Source: an uncultured Paracoccaceae bacterium
GTDB lineage: Bacteria > Pseudomonadota > Alphaproteobacteria > Rhodobacterales > Rhodobacteraceae
Length of the DNA: 64,000 nt
Direction: 5' to 3'
Assembly: GCA_947500135.1 (NCBI GenBank)
Contig: CANMQX010000005.1
Span: 310,001 to 374,000 of the forward strand
Below, piece by piece: positions 54,975 through 63,586 of the stretch (its first letter is position 1; each line of letters opens with the position of its first letter). A program made the translations under genes and the position numbers. The notes under the pieces are model-generated. The model made no database searches and had not been told where the DNA came from. It saw only the letters and a program-made list of their open reading frames with translations.

Positions 54975-55055
54975 CAGGCACCACAGCGATTGCCCCCGCT
55001 GCTGCGTTCCGCTAACGAAGGACCAATTCTTAGCAGTGCGGAGCAGCGCCCATGG
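54975..55055 (-). ncRNA. Possible structured small RNA, SRP-RNA-like (uncertain)
   Basis: Read on the minus strand, the gap between the PBP-OmpA and ettA genes can fold into one long hairpin: GGCGCT pairs with GGTGCC, GCTCCGC with GCGGGGGC (one bulge) and TGCT with AGCA, with a GGTCC…GGAACGCAGCAGC apical region that resembles the GGTCC-GGAA-GGAAGCAGCC tip of 4.5S RNA. The tip differs (a 9-base insert, no CAGG on the 5' side), so it may simply be an inverted repeat. Confidence 0.3.
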
Positions 55056-56707
55056 CCAGCAATCAATTCGTCTATTTCATGGACGGCGTGTCCAAAACCT
55101 ATCCCGGTGGCAAAAAGGTTTTCGAAAACATCCGTCTGAACTTCCTGCCCGGCGTGAAAATCGGCGTGGTCGGGGTGAACGGCACCGGTAAATCCACGCT
55201 GATGCGGATCATGGCGGGGCAAGACAAGGAATTCCAGGGCGAGGCTTGGGCGGCCGAAGGCGCGCGCGTGGGCTACCTGCCACAGGAACCCGAACTCGAC
55301 CCGAAACTGACAGTGCGCGAAAACGTCATGCTGGGCGTGGCCGACAAAAAGGCGATCCTTGATCGCTACAACGAAGTCGCCATGAACTATTCCGAAGAAA
55401 CCGCCGACGAAATGGCGCAGCTGCAGGATGAGATCGACAGCCAGAACCTGTGGGATCTCGACGCGCAGATCGACATCAGCATGGAGGCGCTGCGCTGCCC
55501 CCCTGACGATGCCGATGTGACAACCCTCTCAGGTGGTGAAAAACGCCGCGTAGCCTTGTGTCAGCTTCTGCTCGACGCTCCTGACATGCTGCTGCTTGAT
55601 GAGCCGACAAACCACCTTGACGCCGAAACCATCGCATGGCTGCAACAGCACCTGATCGACTACAAAGGCACGATCCTGATCGTCACTCACGACCGGTATT
55701 TCCTTGATGCGATCACCGGCTGGATTTTGGAACTCGACCGGGGGTCGGGCATTCCGCATGAAGGCAACTATTCCAGCTGGCTCGAAGCCAAGGCCAAACG
55801 CCTGGAAAAAGAAGCCAAGGAAGACAAATCCAAACAACGCACCCTCGCCCGCGAATTGGAATGGATGCAGCAAGGCGCGAAGGCGCGGCAAGCCAAATCC
55901 AAGGCCCGGATCGCGTCCTATAACGAAATGGCCAACCAATCCGAAAAGGAAAAGGTCGGGCGCGCCCAGATCATCATTCCAAACGGGCCGCGCCTTGGCT
56001 CCAAGGTGATCGAGGTTGAAAGCCTCAAAAAGGCGATGGGCGATAAGCTCCTGATCGAAGGTCTGTCATTCGACTTGCCCCCGGGCGGCATCGTTGGGGT
56101 GATCGGGCCGAACGGTGCGGGTAAATCCACGCTGTTCTCCATGCTGACCGGGCAGGCCGAACCGGACGAAGGGTCTGTGGAATATGGCGACACCGTCAAA
56201 CTGTCTTACGTGGACCAGTCACGCGACGCGCTGAGTGCAGACAGTACCGTCTGGGAAGAAATCAGCGGCGGGGCCGAGATCATCGAATTGGGTGATGCGT
56301 CGATGAACTCCCGCGCTTACTGCTCTGCCTTCAATTTCAAAGGCGGGGACCAGCAAAAGAAAGTTGGGCTTCTGTCTGGCGGTGAACGCAACCGGGTCCA
56401 TATGGCGAAGTTGCTGAAATCCGGCGGCAACGTCCTATTACTTGACGAACCGACCAACGACCTTGACGTTGAGACCTTGCGGGCCTTGGAAGACGCACTA
56501 GTCAGCTTTGCAGGCTGCGCCGTGGTCATCAGCCACGACCGCTTCTTCCTTGACCGGATCTGCACGCATATCCTGGCCTTCGAAGGCGACGCGCATGTGG
56601 AATGGTTCCAAGGCGCGTTTACCGACTACGAAGAAGACAAAAAACGGCGACTCGGTGCTGACGCATTGGAACCCAAACGGATGAAACACAAGAAATTCGT
56701 GCGTTAA
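55052..56707 (+). CDS. ettA: Energy-dependent translational throttle A (ABC-F ATPase)
   Basis: 551 residues, the normal size. Starts with SNQFVYFMDGVSKTYPGGKK, two ABC modules with Walker A GVNGTGKST and GPNGAGKST, signatures LSGGEKRRVALC and LSGGERNRVHMA, and the EttA linker (YSSWLEAKAKRLEKE, RELEWMQQGAKARQAKSKAR). No membrane part. Binds the ribosomal E site and gates elongation by the ADP/ATP ratio. Confidence 0.97.
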   Translation: MASNQFVYFMDGVSKTYPGGKKVFENIRLNFLPGVKIGVVGVNGTGKSTLMRIMAGQDKEFQGEAWAAEGARVGYLPQEPELDPKLTVRENVMLGVADKKAILDRYNEVAMNYSEETADEMAQLQDEIDSQNLWDLDAQIDISMEALRCPPDDADVTTLSGGEKRRVALCQLLLDAPDMLLLDEPTNHLDAETIAWLQQHLIDYKGTILIVTHDRYFLDAITGWILELDRGSGIPHEGNYSSWLEAKAKRLEKEAKEDKSKQRTLARELEWMQQGAKARQAKSKARIASYNEMANQSEKEKVGRAQIIIPNGPRLGSKVIEVESLKKAMGDKLLIEGLSFDLPPGGIVGVIGPNGAGKSTLFSMLTGQAEPDEGSVEYGDTVKLSYVDQSRDALSADSTVWEEISGGAEIIELGDASMNSRAYCSAFNFKGGDQQKKVGLLSGGERNRVHMAKLLKSGGNVLLLDEPTNDLDVETLRALEDALVSFAGCAVVISHDRFFLDRICTHILAFEGDAHVEWFQGAFTDYEEDKKRRLGADALEPKRMKHKKFVR

Positions 56708-56719
56708 TCCAAACCAATA

Positions 56720-56751
56720 CAACCATGCGGGGCATCTGCGCCGCGTGGTTG
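56720..56751 (+). terminator. Hairpin after ettA
   Basis: CAACCATGCGG (56720-56730) pairs with CCGCGTGGTTG (56741-56751), 10 matches and one wobble, 13 bases past the ettA stop and followed by TTG. Probable terminator with a weak U-tract. Confidence 0.65.
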
Positions 56752-56917
56752 TTGATCATCGGGGTAATTCGGCAACATCCGGCATCCTTTGCCACCTCTT
56801 CCGTGCCTCGGGTTGCAGCGACGTCAGCGTCCGCTACACATGACGGGCTGTTGGGGGGCAGCATTCATCAATGCGGCCATCCCACTTTGACGAGTAGGTG
56901 TTTTGAAAGGCTGCGAC

Positions 56918-57526
56918 ATGATGAAACAATCCCTTTTAGCAACAGTTGCCATCATCTGCGCAGGGGCGGCGTCTGCCCAATCCGCTTGGGATGGACCTTA
57001 TGTTGGATTTGCAATTTCGACATTCTCTGGACAAAACTCCTATGACTACGACCCCATTGAAGAGTACGATCTAACCGGCAGGGCTTTTGGTGGATTTGCC
57101 GGCTATAACTGGTCTGCTAGCACACTTGTCCTCGGTGGTGAGATCGCATTGTCTAACGGCGATGTTTTCGAAGAAGACTTCGAAGACAGATACGAATACA
57201 ATACCTTGATCGATTTCAAAGCCCGGGTCGGATATGATGCTGGACGGTTCATGCCTTACGGCCTAATCGGACTCTCCTACGGCCATTTCAGTGTCGATTC
57301 AATCGACCCTGTATCAGCCACAGAGGCGCTCCGCCGCGAGTTTGATAGTTTCGAAAGTGGCCTGCTGACGGGTCTTGGCGTGGATTTTTCTGTAAACGAA
57401 CAGTTTCGCATCAGCGCAGAACTGGTATCGCGGATGTTTGATTTCACACCGCCATCTGTCGCAAACCTTCGCGATATCGATGGCACGGTCAACAGCTTGT
57501 CCATTCGTGCATCCTATAGCTTTTGA
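56918..57526 (+). CDS. Outer-membrane beta-barrel protein
   Basis: About 202 residues from the ATG at 56918, with AAAGG 7 bases upstream; ATG 56921 or TTG 56903 are alternatives. Signal peptide SLLATVAIICAGAASAQ, then WDGPYVGFAISTFSGQNSYD, GGFAGYNWSASTLVLGGEIA and a final aromatic RASYSF. Eight strands, OmpW/Omp25-like, as in the protein at 30557-31108 but only weakly similar. G+C is lower than in its neighbours. Confidence 0.82.
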   Translation: MMKQSLLATVAIICAGAASAQSAWDGPYVGFAISTFSGQNSYDYDPIEEYDLTGRAFGGFAGYNWSASTLVLGGEIALSNGDVFEEDFEDRYEYNTLIDFKARVGYDAGRFMPYGLIGLSYGHFSVDSIDPVSATEALRREFDSFESGLLTGLGVDFSVNEQFRISAELVSRMFDFTPPSVANLRDIDGTVNSLSIRASYSF

Positions 57527-57732
57527 TCTTTGATCGGGCAAAACCCGCCGGATGCGTGGATCGCGACACAACCCGTTGTTTTTGCAGCGACAACAGTCCT
57601 GCCGATATCGGCAAACCCTGCGCAAGATGAATGGCTGTTAACCATAACTGCGCAGAATCTGCACAAGCTTCCCTCATTTTTGACAACTTTGGCGGGCTAT
57701 CATGATGTTAGGATAAGATGAGAGACTGACCA

Positions 57733-57927
57733 ATGGCCGCAATCCCAATGCTAATCGGAAGTATCGCCGCACTTCTCGCGGCTGTCCTGTCATACACGCT
57801 GATGGGTATGAACACAGGACAAGCAGCGATCATGTATTTCGTTGTGGGTTCTGCCGTATTCCTTATGGCATTTGCCTGGTCTCGTATACCTTTCCGACCC
57901 GCAAACACGATTTCACTTTCCAAGTAA
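57733..57927 (+). CDS. Small two-helix membrane protein
   Basis: 64 residues: helices MLIGSIAALLAAVLSYTLMG and AAIMYFVVGSAVFLMAFAWS, then a short basic tail. GAGA lies about 11 bases before the ATG. The frame is intact and hydrophobic pattern convincing, but function is unknown. Confidence 0.6.
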   Translation: MAAIPMLIGSIAALLAAVLSYTLMGMNTGQAAIMYFVVGSAVFLMAFAWSRIPFRPANTISLSK

Positions 57928-57992
57928 ATCGTAACTGACATCCTGACGGTGACGCGTCGAACTCACCCAACCCCACGCGTCACCGACAGATG

Positions 57993-58394
57993 TCAGCCGA
58001 CGGTCGATCCAAAACCCAGTGGCGCCTCACCGCGCGCCATACGCTGATCGTCATCATCGTTCAGTTTCTTCATCTGGGCATAAAGCATCTCTTCGCTCCG
58101 CAAGGCATCGCCGATTTTCATATTGGCCCATAGCGCCAGAATGCGGCTGATCCGCGCCTGATAGCCCGGCCCCATCGCGCGATAAAACTTCGCCACGCTA
58201 TCATCCAGCCGCAGCGTTACTTTCGTTTTTGGCTCAACGATATCCAGATCATGTTCCAGCGTATGCCAGGCCTGTGGCACTTTCTCGCGCAATTGAAGCG
58301 ACACATCACTGTCGCGCAGCATTTCTTCGTTCAAAAATCGGATCATACCCTGGCGGGCGATCCGTTCAGCCTTGGTCATCCGGGGCATTGGCAT
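57993..58394 (-). CDS. BrnA/DUF4415-like antitoxin-family protein, no partner
   Basis: 133 residues; start could also be codon 6 (MTKAERIARQ). The C-terminal half KVTLRLDDSVAKFYRAMGPG and YQARISRILALWANMK is the ribbon-helix-helix segment of BrnA antitoxins. A BrnT toxin gene is not found on either side (58395-58648 and 57928-57992 are too short). The N-terminal 60 residues are longer than in typical BrnA. Confidence 0.75.
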   Translation of the reverse strand: MPMPRMTKAERIARQGMIRFLNEEMLRDSDVSLQLREKVPQAWHTLEHDLDIVEPKTKVTLRLDDSVAKFYRAMGPGYQARISRILALWANMKIGDALRSEEMLYAQMKKLNDDDDQRMARGEAPLGFGSTVG

Positions 58395-58454
58395 CTCCTT
58401 TGGCGACAGATTGCCAGTACAGGGTTAACAGTGTGGGAACCGAGCGTGCGAAGG

Positions 58455-58495
58455 GGTCCGACGCTTTGCCGACGTGTCGCCGACGCTTTGCAGAC
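58455..58495 (+). repeat. Tandem 16-bp motif, 22-bp period (family C), copy 2
   Basis: CCGACGCTTTGCCGAC (58458-58473) and CCGACGCTTTGCAGAC (58480-58495), start-to-start 22 bases, preceded by GGGGT. Same arrangement as 20896-20937. It lies between the BrnA-like gene and the glp operon promoter. Confidence 0.8.
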
Positions 58496-58539
58496 CGCCC
58501 TTTTCGACCAAAAATCTTCTAATAAATTCAAAGACATGA

Positions 58540-58644
58540 AAACTAATTTGTTAATACTAAGATTTTAGTTTGACAAAATACCCGGACTGGACCCAAGTTA
58601 AGGCAGTCGGCGAAAACCGGCTCATATAATCTCAAGGGAGGAGA
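58540..58644 (+). promoter_or_regulatory. Promoter/leader region of the glycerol transporter operon
   Basis: AT-rich DNA with AAACTAA (58540-58546) and TTAGTTT (58565-58571) as an inverted repeat, a TTGACA hexamer at 58570-58575 that could be a -35 box (no convincing -10), and a strong ribosome site GGGAGGAG 4-11 bases before the glpV start. A DeoR-type GlpR site may lie here, but none is recognised. Confidence 0.4.
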
Positions 58645-58648
58645 CAAG

Positions 58649-60385
58649 ATGCGTAAGTATCTGCTCTCCGCAGCAGCAATGACAGCGCTGTTTGCGGGGT
58701 CCACTACCGTTATGGCTGACGAAGCCGCAGCGCAGCGGTGGATTGATCAGGAATTCCAGCCATCGACATTGTCAAAAGACGAACAGCTGGCCGAAATGCA
58801 ATGGTTCATCAGCGCCGCCGAGCCCTATTCAGGCATGGAAATCAACGTGTTGTCCGAAGGCATTCCAACCCATTCCTACGAATCCGAAGTGCTGACAAAA
58901 GCATTCGAGGAAATCACCGGCATCAAGGTGAACCACCAGATTCTTGGCGAAGGCGAGGTCGTGCAAGCGGTGCAAACCCAGATGCAGACCAACCGGAACC
59001 TCTATGACGGCTATGTCAACGACAGTGACCTGATCGGCACGCACTCGCGGCTGCAGCAGGCCTACAACCTGACAGAGCAGATGGCCGGTGACTGGGCCGC
59101 AACCACGTCGCCAACGCTTGATCTACAGGACTTCATGGGCATCCAATTCACAACGGGTCCCGACGGCAACCTCTATCAGCTGCCAGACCAGCAATTCGCA
59201 AACCTCTACTGGTTCCGCAAAGACTGGTTTGACCGCGAAGACCTGCAAGCAGCGTTCAAGGAAAAATACGGCTATGACCTTGGTGTGCCAGTAAACTGGT
59301 CCGCCTATGAGGACATCGCGGAATTCTTCAGCGAGGACGTCAAAGAAATTGATGGCGTCGAAATCTACGGTCACATGGACTACGGCAAGCGTGCCCCTGA
59401 CCTTGGCTGGCGAATGACTGATGCCTGGCTTTCAATGGCTGGTGCCGGTTCCGTGGGCGAGCCAAACGGCATCCCTATCGACGAATGGGGTATCCGCATG
59501 GAAGCGGGCACATGTAACCCGGTTGGTGCCTCTGTCACCCGCGGCGGCGCTGCAAACGGTCCAGCGGCTGTTTATGCGATCCGCAAATGGGACGAATGGC
59601 TGCGCAAATACGCGCCTCCTGGTGCGGCATCATATGACTTCTATCAGTCACTGCCAGCACTTGCCCAAGGTAACGTCGCACAGCAGATCTTCTGGTACAC
59701 TGCCTTCACCGCAGACATGGTTGCCCCGCAATCCGCAGGCAACAATACCGTGGACGAAGAAGGCACACCCTTGTGGCGGATGGCCCCATCCCCGCATGGC
59801 CCATATTGGGAAGAAGGTCAGAAGGTTGGTTATCAGGACGTCGGGTCTTGGACTTTCCTGAACTCCACCCCTGCTGATCGGGCTCAGGCTGCATGGCTTT
59901 ATGCACAATTCGTGGTTTCCAAGACTGTAGATGTCAAAAAATCACATGTTGGGCTGACCTTCATCCGCGACAGCACCGTGAACCATGAATCGTTCAGCGA
60001 ACGCGCACCGCAATTGGGTGGTCTGGTGGAATTCTACCGCTCACCTGATCGGGTGGCATGGTCGCCAACCGGTATCAACGTGCCTGATTATCCAAAGCTG
60101 GCACAGATCTGGTGGCAGCAGATTGGTGACGTGAACTCTGGCGCGTTTACGCCGCAGGAAGCCATGGATCGTCTGGCCGAAGAAATGGACATCACCATGG
60201 GCCGGATGCAGCAGGCTGACGAGGCTGCCAATGTCTATGGCGGTTGTGGTCCACGTCTGAACGAAGAACAGGACGCGGAATATTGGTTCGCCAATGGTGG
60301 TGCCAAGCCACCGCTGGAGAACGAGAAACCACAGGGCGAGACCGTCAACTATGACGAACTCGTTGCCCGCTGGGCCTCTGAGTAA
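58649..60385 (+). CDS. glpV: Glycerol ABC transporter substrate-binding protein
   Basis: 578 residues, long for an SBP, as in Rhizobium GlpV. Signal peptide YLLSAAAMTALFAGSTTVMA, cut before DEAAA. AAQRWIDQEFQPSTLSKDEQ and INVLSEGIPTHSYESEVLTK are family features, and the protein stays similar to GlpV throughout by eye. First gene of the operon, unlike the Rhizobium order where it is last. Two hairpins follow it. Confidence 0.9.
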   Translation: MRKYLLSAAAMTALFAGSTTVMADEAAAQRWIDQEFQPSTLSKDEQLAEMQWFISAAEPYSGMEINVLSEGIPTHSYESEVLTKAFEEITGIKVNHQILGEGEVVQAVQTQMQTNRNLYDGYVNDSDLIGTHSRLQQAYNLTEQMAGDWAATTSPTLDLQDFMGIQFTTGPDGNLYQLPDQQFANLYWFRKDWFDREDLQAAFKEKYGYDLGVPVNWSAYEDIAEFFSEDVKEIDGVEIYGHMDYGKRAPDLGWRMTDAWLSMAGAGSVGEPNGIPIDEWGIRMEAGTCNPVGASVTRGGAANGPAAVYAIRKWDEWLRKYAPPGAASYDFYQSLPALAQGNVAQQIFWYTAFTADMVAPQSAGNNTVDEEGTPLWRMAPSPHGPYWEEGQKVGYQDVGSWTFLNSTPADRAQAAWLYAQFVVSKTVDVKKSHVGLTFIRDSTVNHESFSERAPQLGGLVEFYRSPDRVAWSPTGINVPDYPKLAQIWWQQIGDVNSGAFTPQEAMDRLAEEMDITMGRMQQADEAANVYGGCGPRLNEEQDAEYWFANGGAKPPLENEKPQGETVNYDELVARWASE

Positions 60386-60395
60386 GGTTCTCCCT

Positions 60396-60449
60396 GTCGG
60401 GGCGGCTTTCGGGCCGTGCCGACACTCGGTCGGGGCGCCTGTCGCCCCG
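60396..60449 (+). terminator. Two intercistronic hairpins after glpV
   Basis: Hairpin 1: GTCGGGGCGGC with GCCGTGCCGAC around TTTCGG (60396-60423). Hairpin 2: CGGGGCG with CGCCCCG around CCTGT (60431-60449). No U-run; they likely favour glpV mRNA over the downstream transporter genes. Confidence 0.6.
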
Positions 60450-60484
60450 GCCACCTCAAGAACAAGCGTCACGCAGGGCAGCAG

Positions 60485-61558
60485 ATGACCATCGCACTTC
60501 ATAACATTTCCAAAGTGGTCGCAGGCCAGACCCATATCAAACCGACATCGGTCGTGTTTGAAACCGGCCATTTCAATGTCTTGCTTGGCGAAACCGGCGC
60601 TGGCAAAACATCCCTGATCAAACTGATGGCAGGCCTTGATCCGATGGCCACCGGCACGATCGAGATTGACGGACAAGACGTCACCAAGCTTACCACGCAA
60701 AAGCGCAATATCAGCTTGGTCCACCAGTTTTTCGTCAACTACCCCCATATGACAGTCTTCGATAACATCGCCTCCCCCTTAAAGGTTGCAGGCATGGCGA
60801 AGTCCGAAATTCAAGGCCGCGTGGAAGAAGCGGCAGACATTCTGCAACTGCGCCCCATGCTGCATCGCCGCCCGCATGAACTGTCGGGCGGGCAGCAGCA
60901 GCGCACGGCACTGGCCCGCGCGATTGCCAAGGAAAGTCGGGCTGTGTTCCTCGATGAACCGCTGGCGAACCTCGATTACAAATTGCGCGAAGAGTTGCGC
61001 GAACAGCTTCCCGAGCTTTTCGCAGGACGCGGGGCCGTTGTGGTCTATGCCACGTCAGAGCCTGAAGAGGCGCTGCTACTGGGCGGTGCCACTGCCCTGA
61101 TGGATGACGGCAATGTCGTGCAATTCGGACCCACGGCCGAGATTTATCGCAAACCACAAACGCTGATGGCGGCCAAGGTTTTCTCGGACCCGCCAATCAA
61201 TGTGGCAAAGGTCACCAAACAGGGCAGCACCCTGACCATGGGGCAAAGTGCCAGCTGGAATGCGGCCAAGATGAAGGACGCGCCCGACGGCACCTATCAC
61301 ATCGCCGTGCGGCCCCATCACGTCACCCCAATGCCCACCCCCGCCAACACGGTCGCCTTAAATGGCAAAGTGCTGGTGACGGAACTCAGCGGATCCGAAA
61401 GCAGCGCCCATTTTGCAATGCCCGACGCCGACTGGGTGTCGCTGGCCCATGGGGTGCACCCCTATCAGGTGGGTGAGGATCATCCATTCTATCTTGACCC
61501 ATCCGCCTGCCTTCTATTCGCCGAAGACGGCCAGATCGTTGCCGGAGGTGGCGCATAA
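60485..61558 (+). CDS. glpS: Glycerol ABC transporter ATPase, switch-histidine missing
   Basis: 357 residues from the ATG at 60485. Walker A GETGAGKT (35-42), Q-loop Gln81, canonical signature LSGGQ (133-137) and Walker B FLDEP (155-159). Where other importers have VTHDQ, this protein has YATSEPEEA, so Ser191 replaces the switch-loop histidine. The C-terminal domain resembles MalK. Overlaps glpT by one base (TAATG). Confidence 0.9.
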   Translation: MTIALHNISKVVAGQTHIKPTSVVFETGHFNVLLGETGAGKTSLIKLMAGLDPMATGTIEIDGQDVTKLTTQKRNISLVHQFFVNYPHMTVFDNIASPLKVAGMAKSEIQGRVEEAADILQLRPMLHRRPHELSGGQQQRTALARAIAKESRAVFLDEPLANLDYKLREELREQLPELFAGRGAVVVYATSEPEEALLLGGATALMDDGNVVQFGPTAEIYRKPQTLMAAKVFSDPPINVAKVTKQGSTLTMGQSASWNAAKMKDAPDGTYHIAVRPHHVTPMPTPANTVALNGKVLVTELSGSESSAHFAMPDADWVSLAHGVHPYQVGEDHPFYLDPSACLLFAEDGQIVAGGGA

Positions 61559-62631
61559 TGGCCAAAATCACGCTTTCAGACCTCAAACACAGCTACTATC
61601 CCAATCCGAAAGGACCAGCGGATTACGCGCTTAAGGAAATTGACCTGGAATGGTCCGATGGCGGTGCCTATGCCCTGCTTGGCCCATCAGGTTGCGGGAA
61701 ATCGACGCTGTTGAACATCATCTCGGGTCTGCTGACACCATCCAACGGGAAAATCCTGTTTGATGACAAGGATGTCACGCGACTGCCCCCCAACCAGCGC
61801 AACATCGCGCAGGTTTTTCAGTTTCCCGTCATCTATGACACGATGACGGTTTACGACAATCTGGCCTTCCCCCTGCGTAATCGCGGCGTGGACGAGGCCA
61901 CGGTGAACACCCGCGTCATGGCAATTGCCGAAATGCTGGAAGTGACCGATATGATGGGTAAAAAGGCGGCTGGCCTGTCGCCAGACAACAAACAAAAGAT
62001 CTCCATGGGCCGCGGGTTGGTCCGTGACGATGTGAATGTCGTTATGTTTGACGAACCATTGACTGTCATCGACCCCCATCTGAAGTGGAAGCTGCGATCC
62101 AAGCTGAAAGAGCTGCACCAAAAGGTGCGAGCGACCATGATCTATGTGACCCATGACCAGACAGAGGCGCTGACATTCGCCGATCAGGTCGTTGTCATGC
62201 AGGAAGGCGAAATCGTGCAGATCGGGACACCGGTGGAGCTGTTCGAACGGCCCGCCCACACCTTTGTTGGCCATTTCATCGGCTCCCCCGGGATGAACGT
62301 GCTGCCTTGCGAGGTGCGCGATGGTGGGGCATTTTTCGGCGACAACCTGATCACGCTGGAAGGCGCGATTGAACAGGGGGCCGGCACGGCAGAGATCGGC
62401 GTGCGGCCTGAATTTGTGACGCTTGGCGATACGGGCTTGCCTGCCGTCGTTCACAAAGTGTCCGATGTTGGCCGCCATGCCGTGGTTGAGGCGAAAGTCG
62501 GCGACATATCTGTCAAAGCTGTTCTTGAGAGCGAAGCGCCCGCGCAGGGTGCTTCGACACATCTGTCATTCGACGCCACAAAAACCCGACTTTACCGGGA
62601 CGGTTGGATCGCCACGAGGACCGCACCATGA
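61558..62631 (+). CDS. glpT: Glycerol ABC transporter ATPase, altered signature motif
   Basis: 357 residues. Walker A GPSGCGKST (42-50), Q-loop Gln88, Walker B VVMFDEP and H-loop VTHDQ (His199) are intact, but LSGGQ is replaced by LSPDNKQ (140-146) and the D-loop is TVID instead of SNLD. This pattern is complementary to that of GlpS, so the pair would form one good and one degenerate ATP site. C-terminal MalK-type domain present. Its stop overlaps a 32-codon ORF. Confidence 0.9.
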   Translation: MAKITLSDLKHSYYPNPKGPADYALKEIDLEWSDGGAYALLGPSGCGKSTLLNIISGLLTPSNGKILFDDKDVTRLPPNQRNIAQVFQFPVIYDTMTVYDNLAFPLRNRGVDEATVNTRVMAIAEMLEVTDMMGKKAAGLSPDNKQKISMGRGLVRDDVNVVMFDEPLTVIDPHLKWKLRSKLKELHQKVRATMIYVTHDQTEALTFADQVVVMQEGEIVQIGTPVELFERPAHTFVGHFIGSPGMNVLPCEVRDGGAFFGDNLITLEGAIEQGAGTAEIGVRPEFVTLGDTGLPAVVHKVSDVGRHAVVEAKVGDISVKAVLESEAPAQGASTHLSFDATKTRLYRDGWIATRTAP

Positions 62632-62726
62632 GCAGGATACCCGCCCCGGACCTGATCTGGGGCCTTGTCCCCATCAACCATGAGGTCCCGGGTCAAGCCC
62701 GGGACGGGCAAAGGAGCCGCAGATGA
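62628..62726 (+). CDS. 32-residue ORF made from a repeat, bridging glpT and glpP
   Basis: ATG at 62628 overlaps the glpT stop (ATGA); the TGA at 62724-62726 overlaps the glpP ATG (ATGA). The peptide includes PDLIWGLVPINHEVPGQARD and is encoded almost wholly by the family A repeat. AAGGAG lies 5' of glpP inside the ORF. It is probably not a functional protein but may keep ribosomes moving from glpT to glpP through the hairpin. Confidence 0.55.
   Translation: MSRIPAPDLIWGLVPINHEVPGQARDGQRSRR
62643..62708 (+). repeat. Composite palindromic repeat (family A), intergenic copy
   Basis: CCCCGGACCTGATCTGGGG (62644-62662) then, 17 bases after GGCC, GTCCCGGGTCAAGCCCGGGAC (62685-62705, quoted with its outer pair). 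Same element as in dnaE on the opposite strand. Confidence 0.85.
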
Positions 62727-63586
62727 AAACCCAAAATCAAAAAGCGTGGTTCTTTGTGCTGCCGGTCCTGCTGCTGGTCGCGTTCAACGCGCTGATCCCG
62801 ATGATGACCGTGGTCAATTATTCGGTGCAGGAAACCTTTGGTAACAACATCTTTTTCTGGGAAGGCGTCCGCTGGTTCGAAGAATTGCTGAACTCTGACC
62901 GCTTTCATGCAGCCCTTGGTCGTCAGTTCCTGTTTACCGGCATCATTCTGGCCATTGAAATCCCGCTGGGCATCGCCATTGCGCTGGCCATGCCGCGCAG
63001 CGGGCCCTGGGTACCTGTTTGTCTGGTCTTGATGGCATTGCCGATGCTGATCCCTTGGAATGTTGTGGGGGCGATGTGGAACATCTTTGCCCTGCCGGAC
63101 ATTGGATTGCTGGGCTATTTCATGAACACCACGCTGGGCATCGATTATGACATGACCCAGAACCCATTTGCCGCTTGGGCCACGATCATCACGATGGATG
63201 TCTGGCACTGGACCTCGCTTGTGGTGCTGCTGTCCTATGCGGGGCTCGTGTCAATCCCGGACGCCTATTATCAGGCGGCGAAGATCGACGGGGCATCCAG
63301 CTGGTCTGTCTTTCGCTATATCCAACTGCCCAAGATGAAACAGGTACTAACCATCGCGATCCTGTTGCGGTTCATGGACAGTTTCAACATCTACACAGAG
63401 GTATTTGTGATGACCGGTGGCGGCCCGGGCAATTCGACAACCTTCCTGTCGATTGATCTGGTGAAAATCGCGCTTGGGCAGTTTGACCTGGGACCAGCGG
63501 CGGCCATGTCACTGATCTATTTCGCGATCACGCTGCTGGTGTCCTGGCTGTTCTACACATTGATGACGAAGGATGACGCGAAATGA
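62723..63586 (+). CDS. glpP: Glycerol ABC transporter permease
   Basis: 287 residues, six membrane segments, EAA loop IPDAYYQAAKIDGASSWSVF and the conserved DSFNIYTEVFVMTGGGPGN. Good ribosome site AAGGAG. Overlaps glpQ by ATGA. Confidence 0.93.
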   Translation: MKTQNQKAWFFVLPVLLLVAFNALIPMMTVVNYSVQETFGNNIFFWEGVRWFEELLNSDRFHAALGRQFLFTGIILAIEIPLGIAIALAMPRSGPWVPVCLVLMALPMLIPWNVVGAMWNIFALPDIGLLGYFMNTTLGIDYDMTQNPFAAWATIITMDVWHWTSLVVLLSYAGLVSIPDAYYQAAKIDGASSWSVFRYIQLPKMKQVLTIAILLRFMDSFNIYTEVFVMTGGGPGNSTTFLSIDLVKIALGQFDLGPAAAMSLIYFAITLLVSWLFYTLMTKDDAK

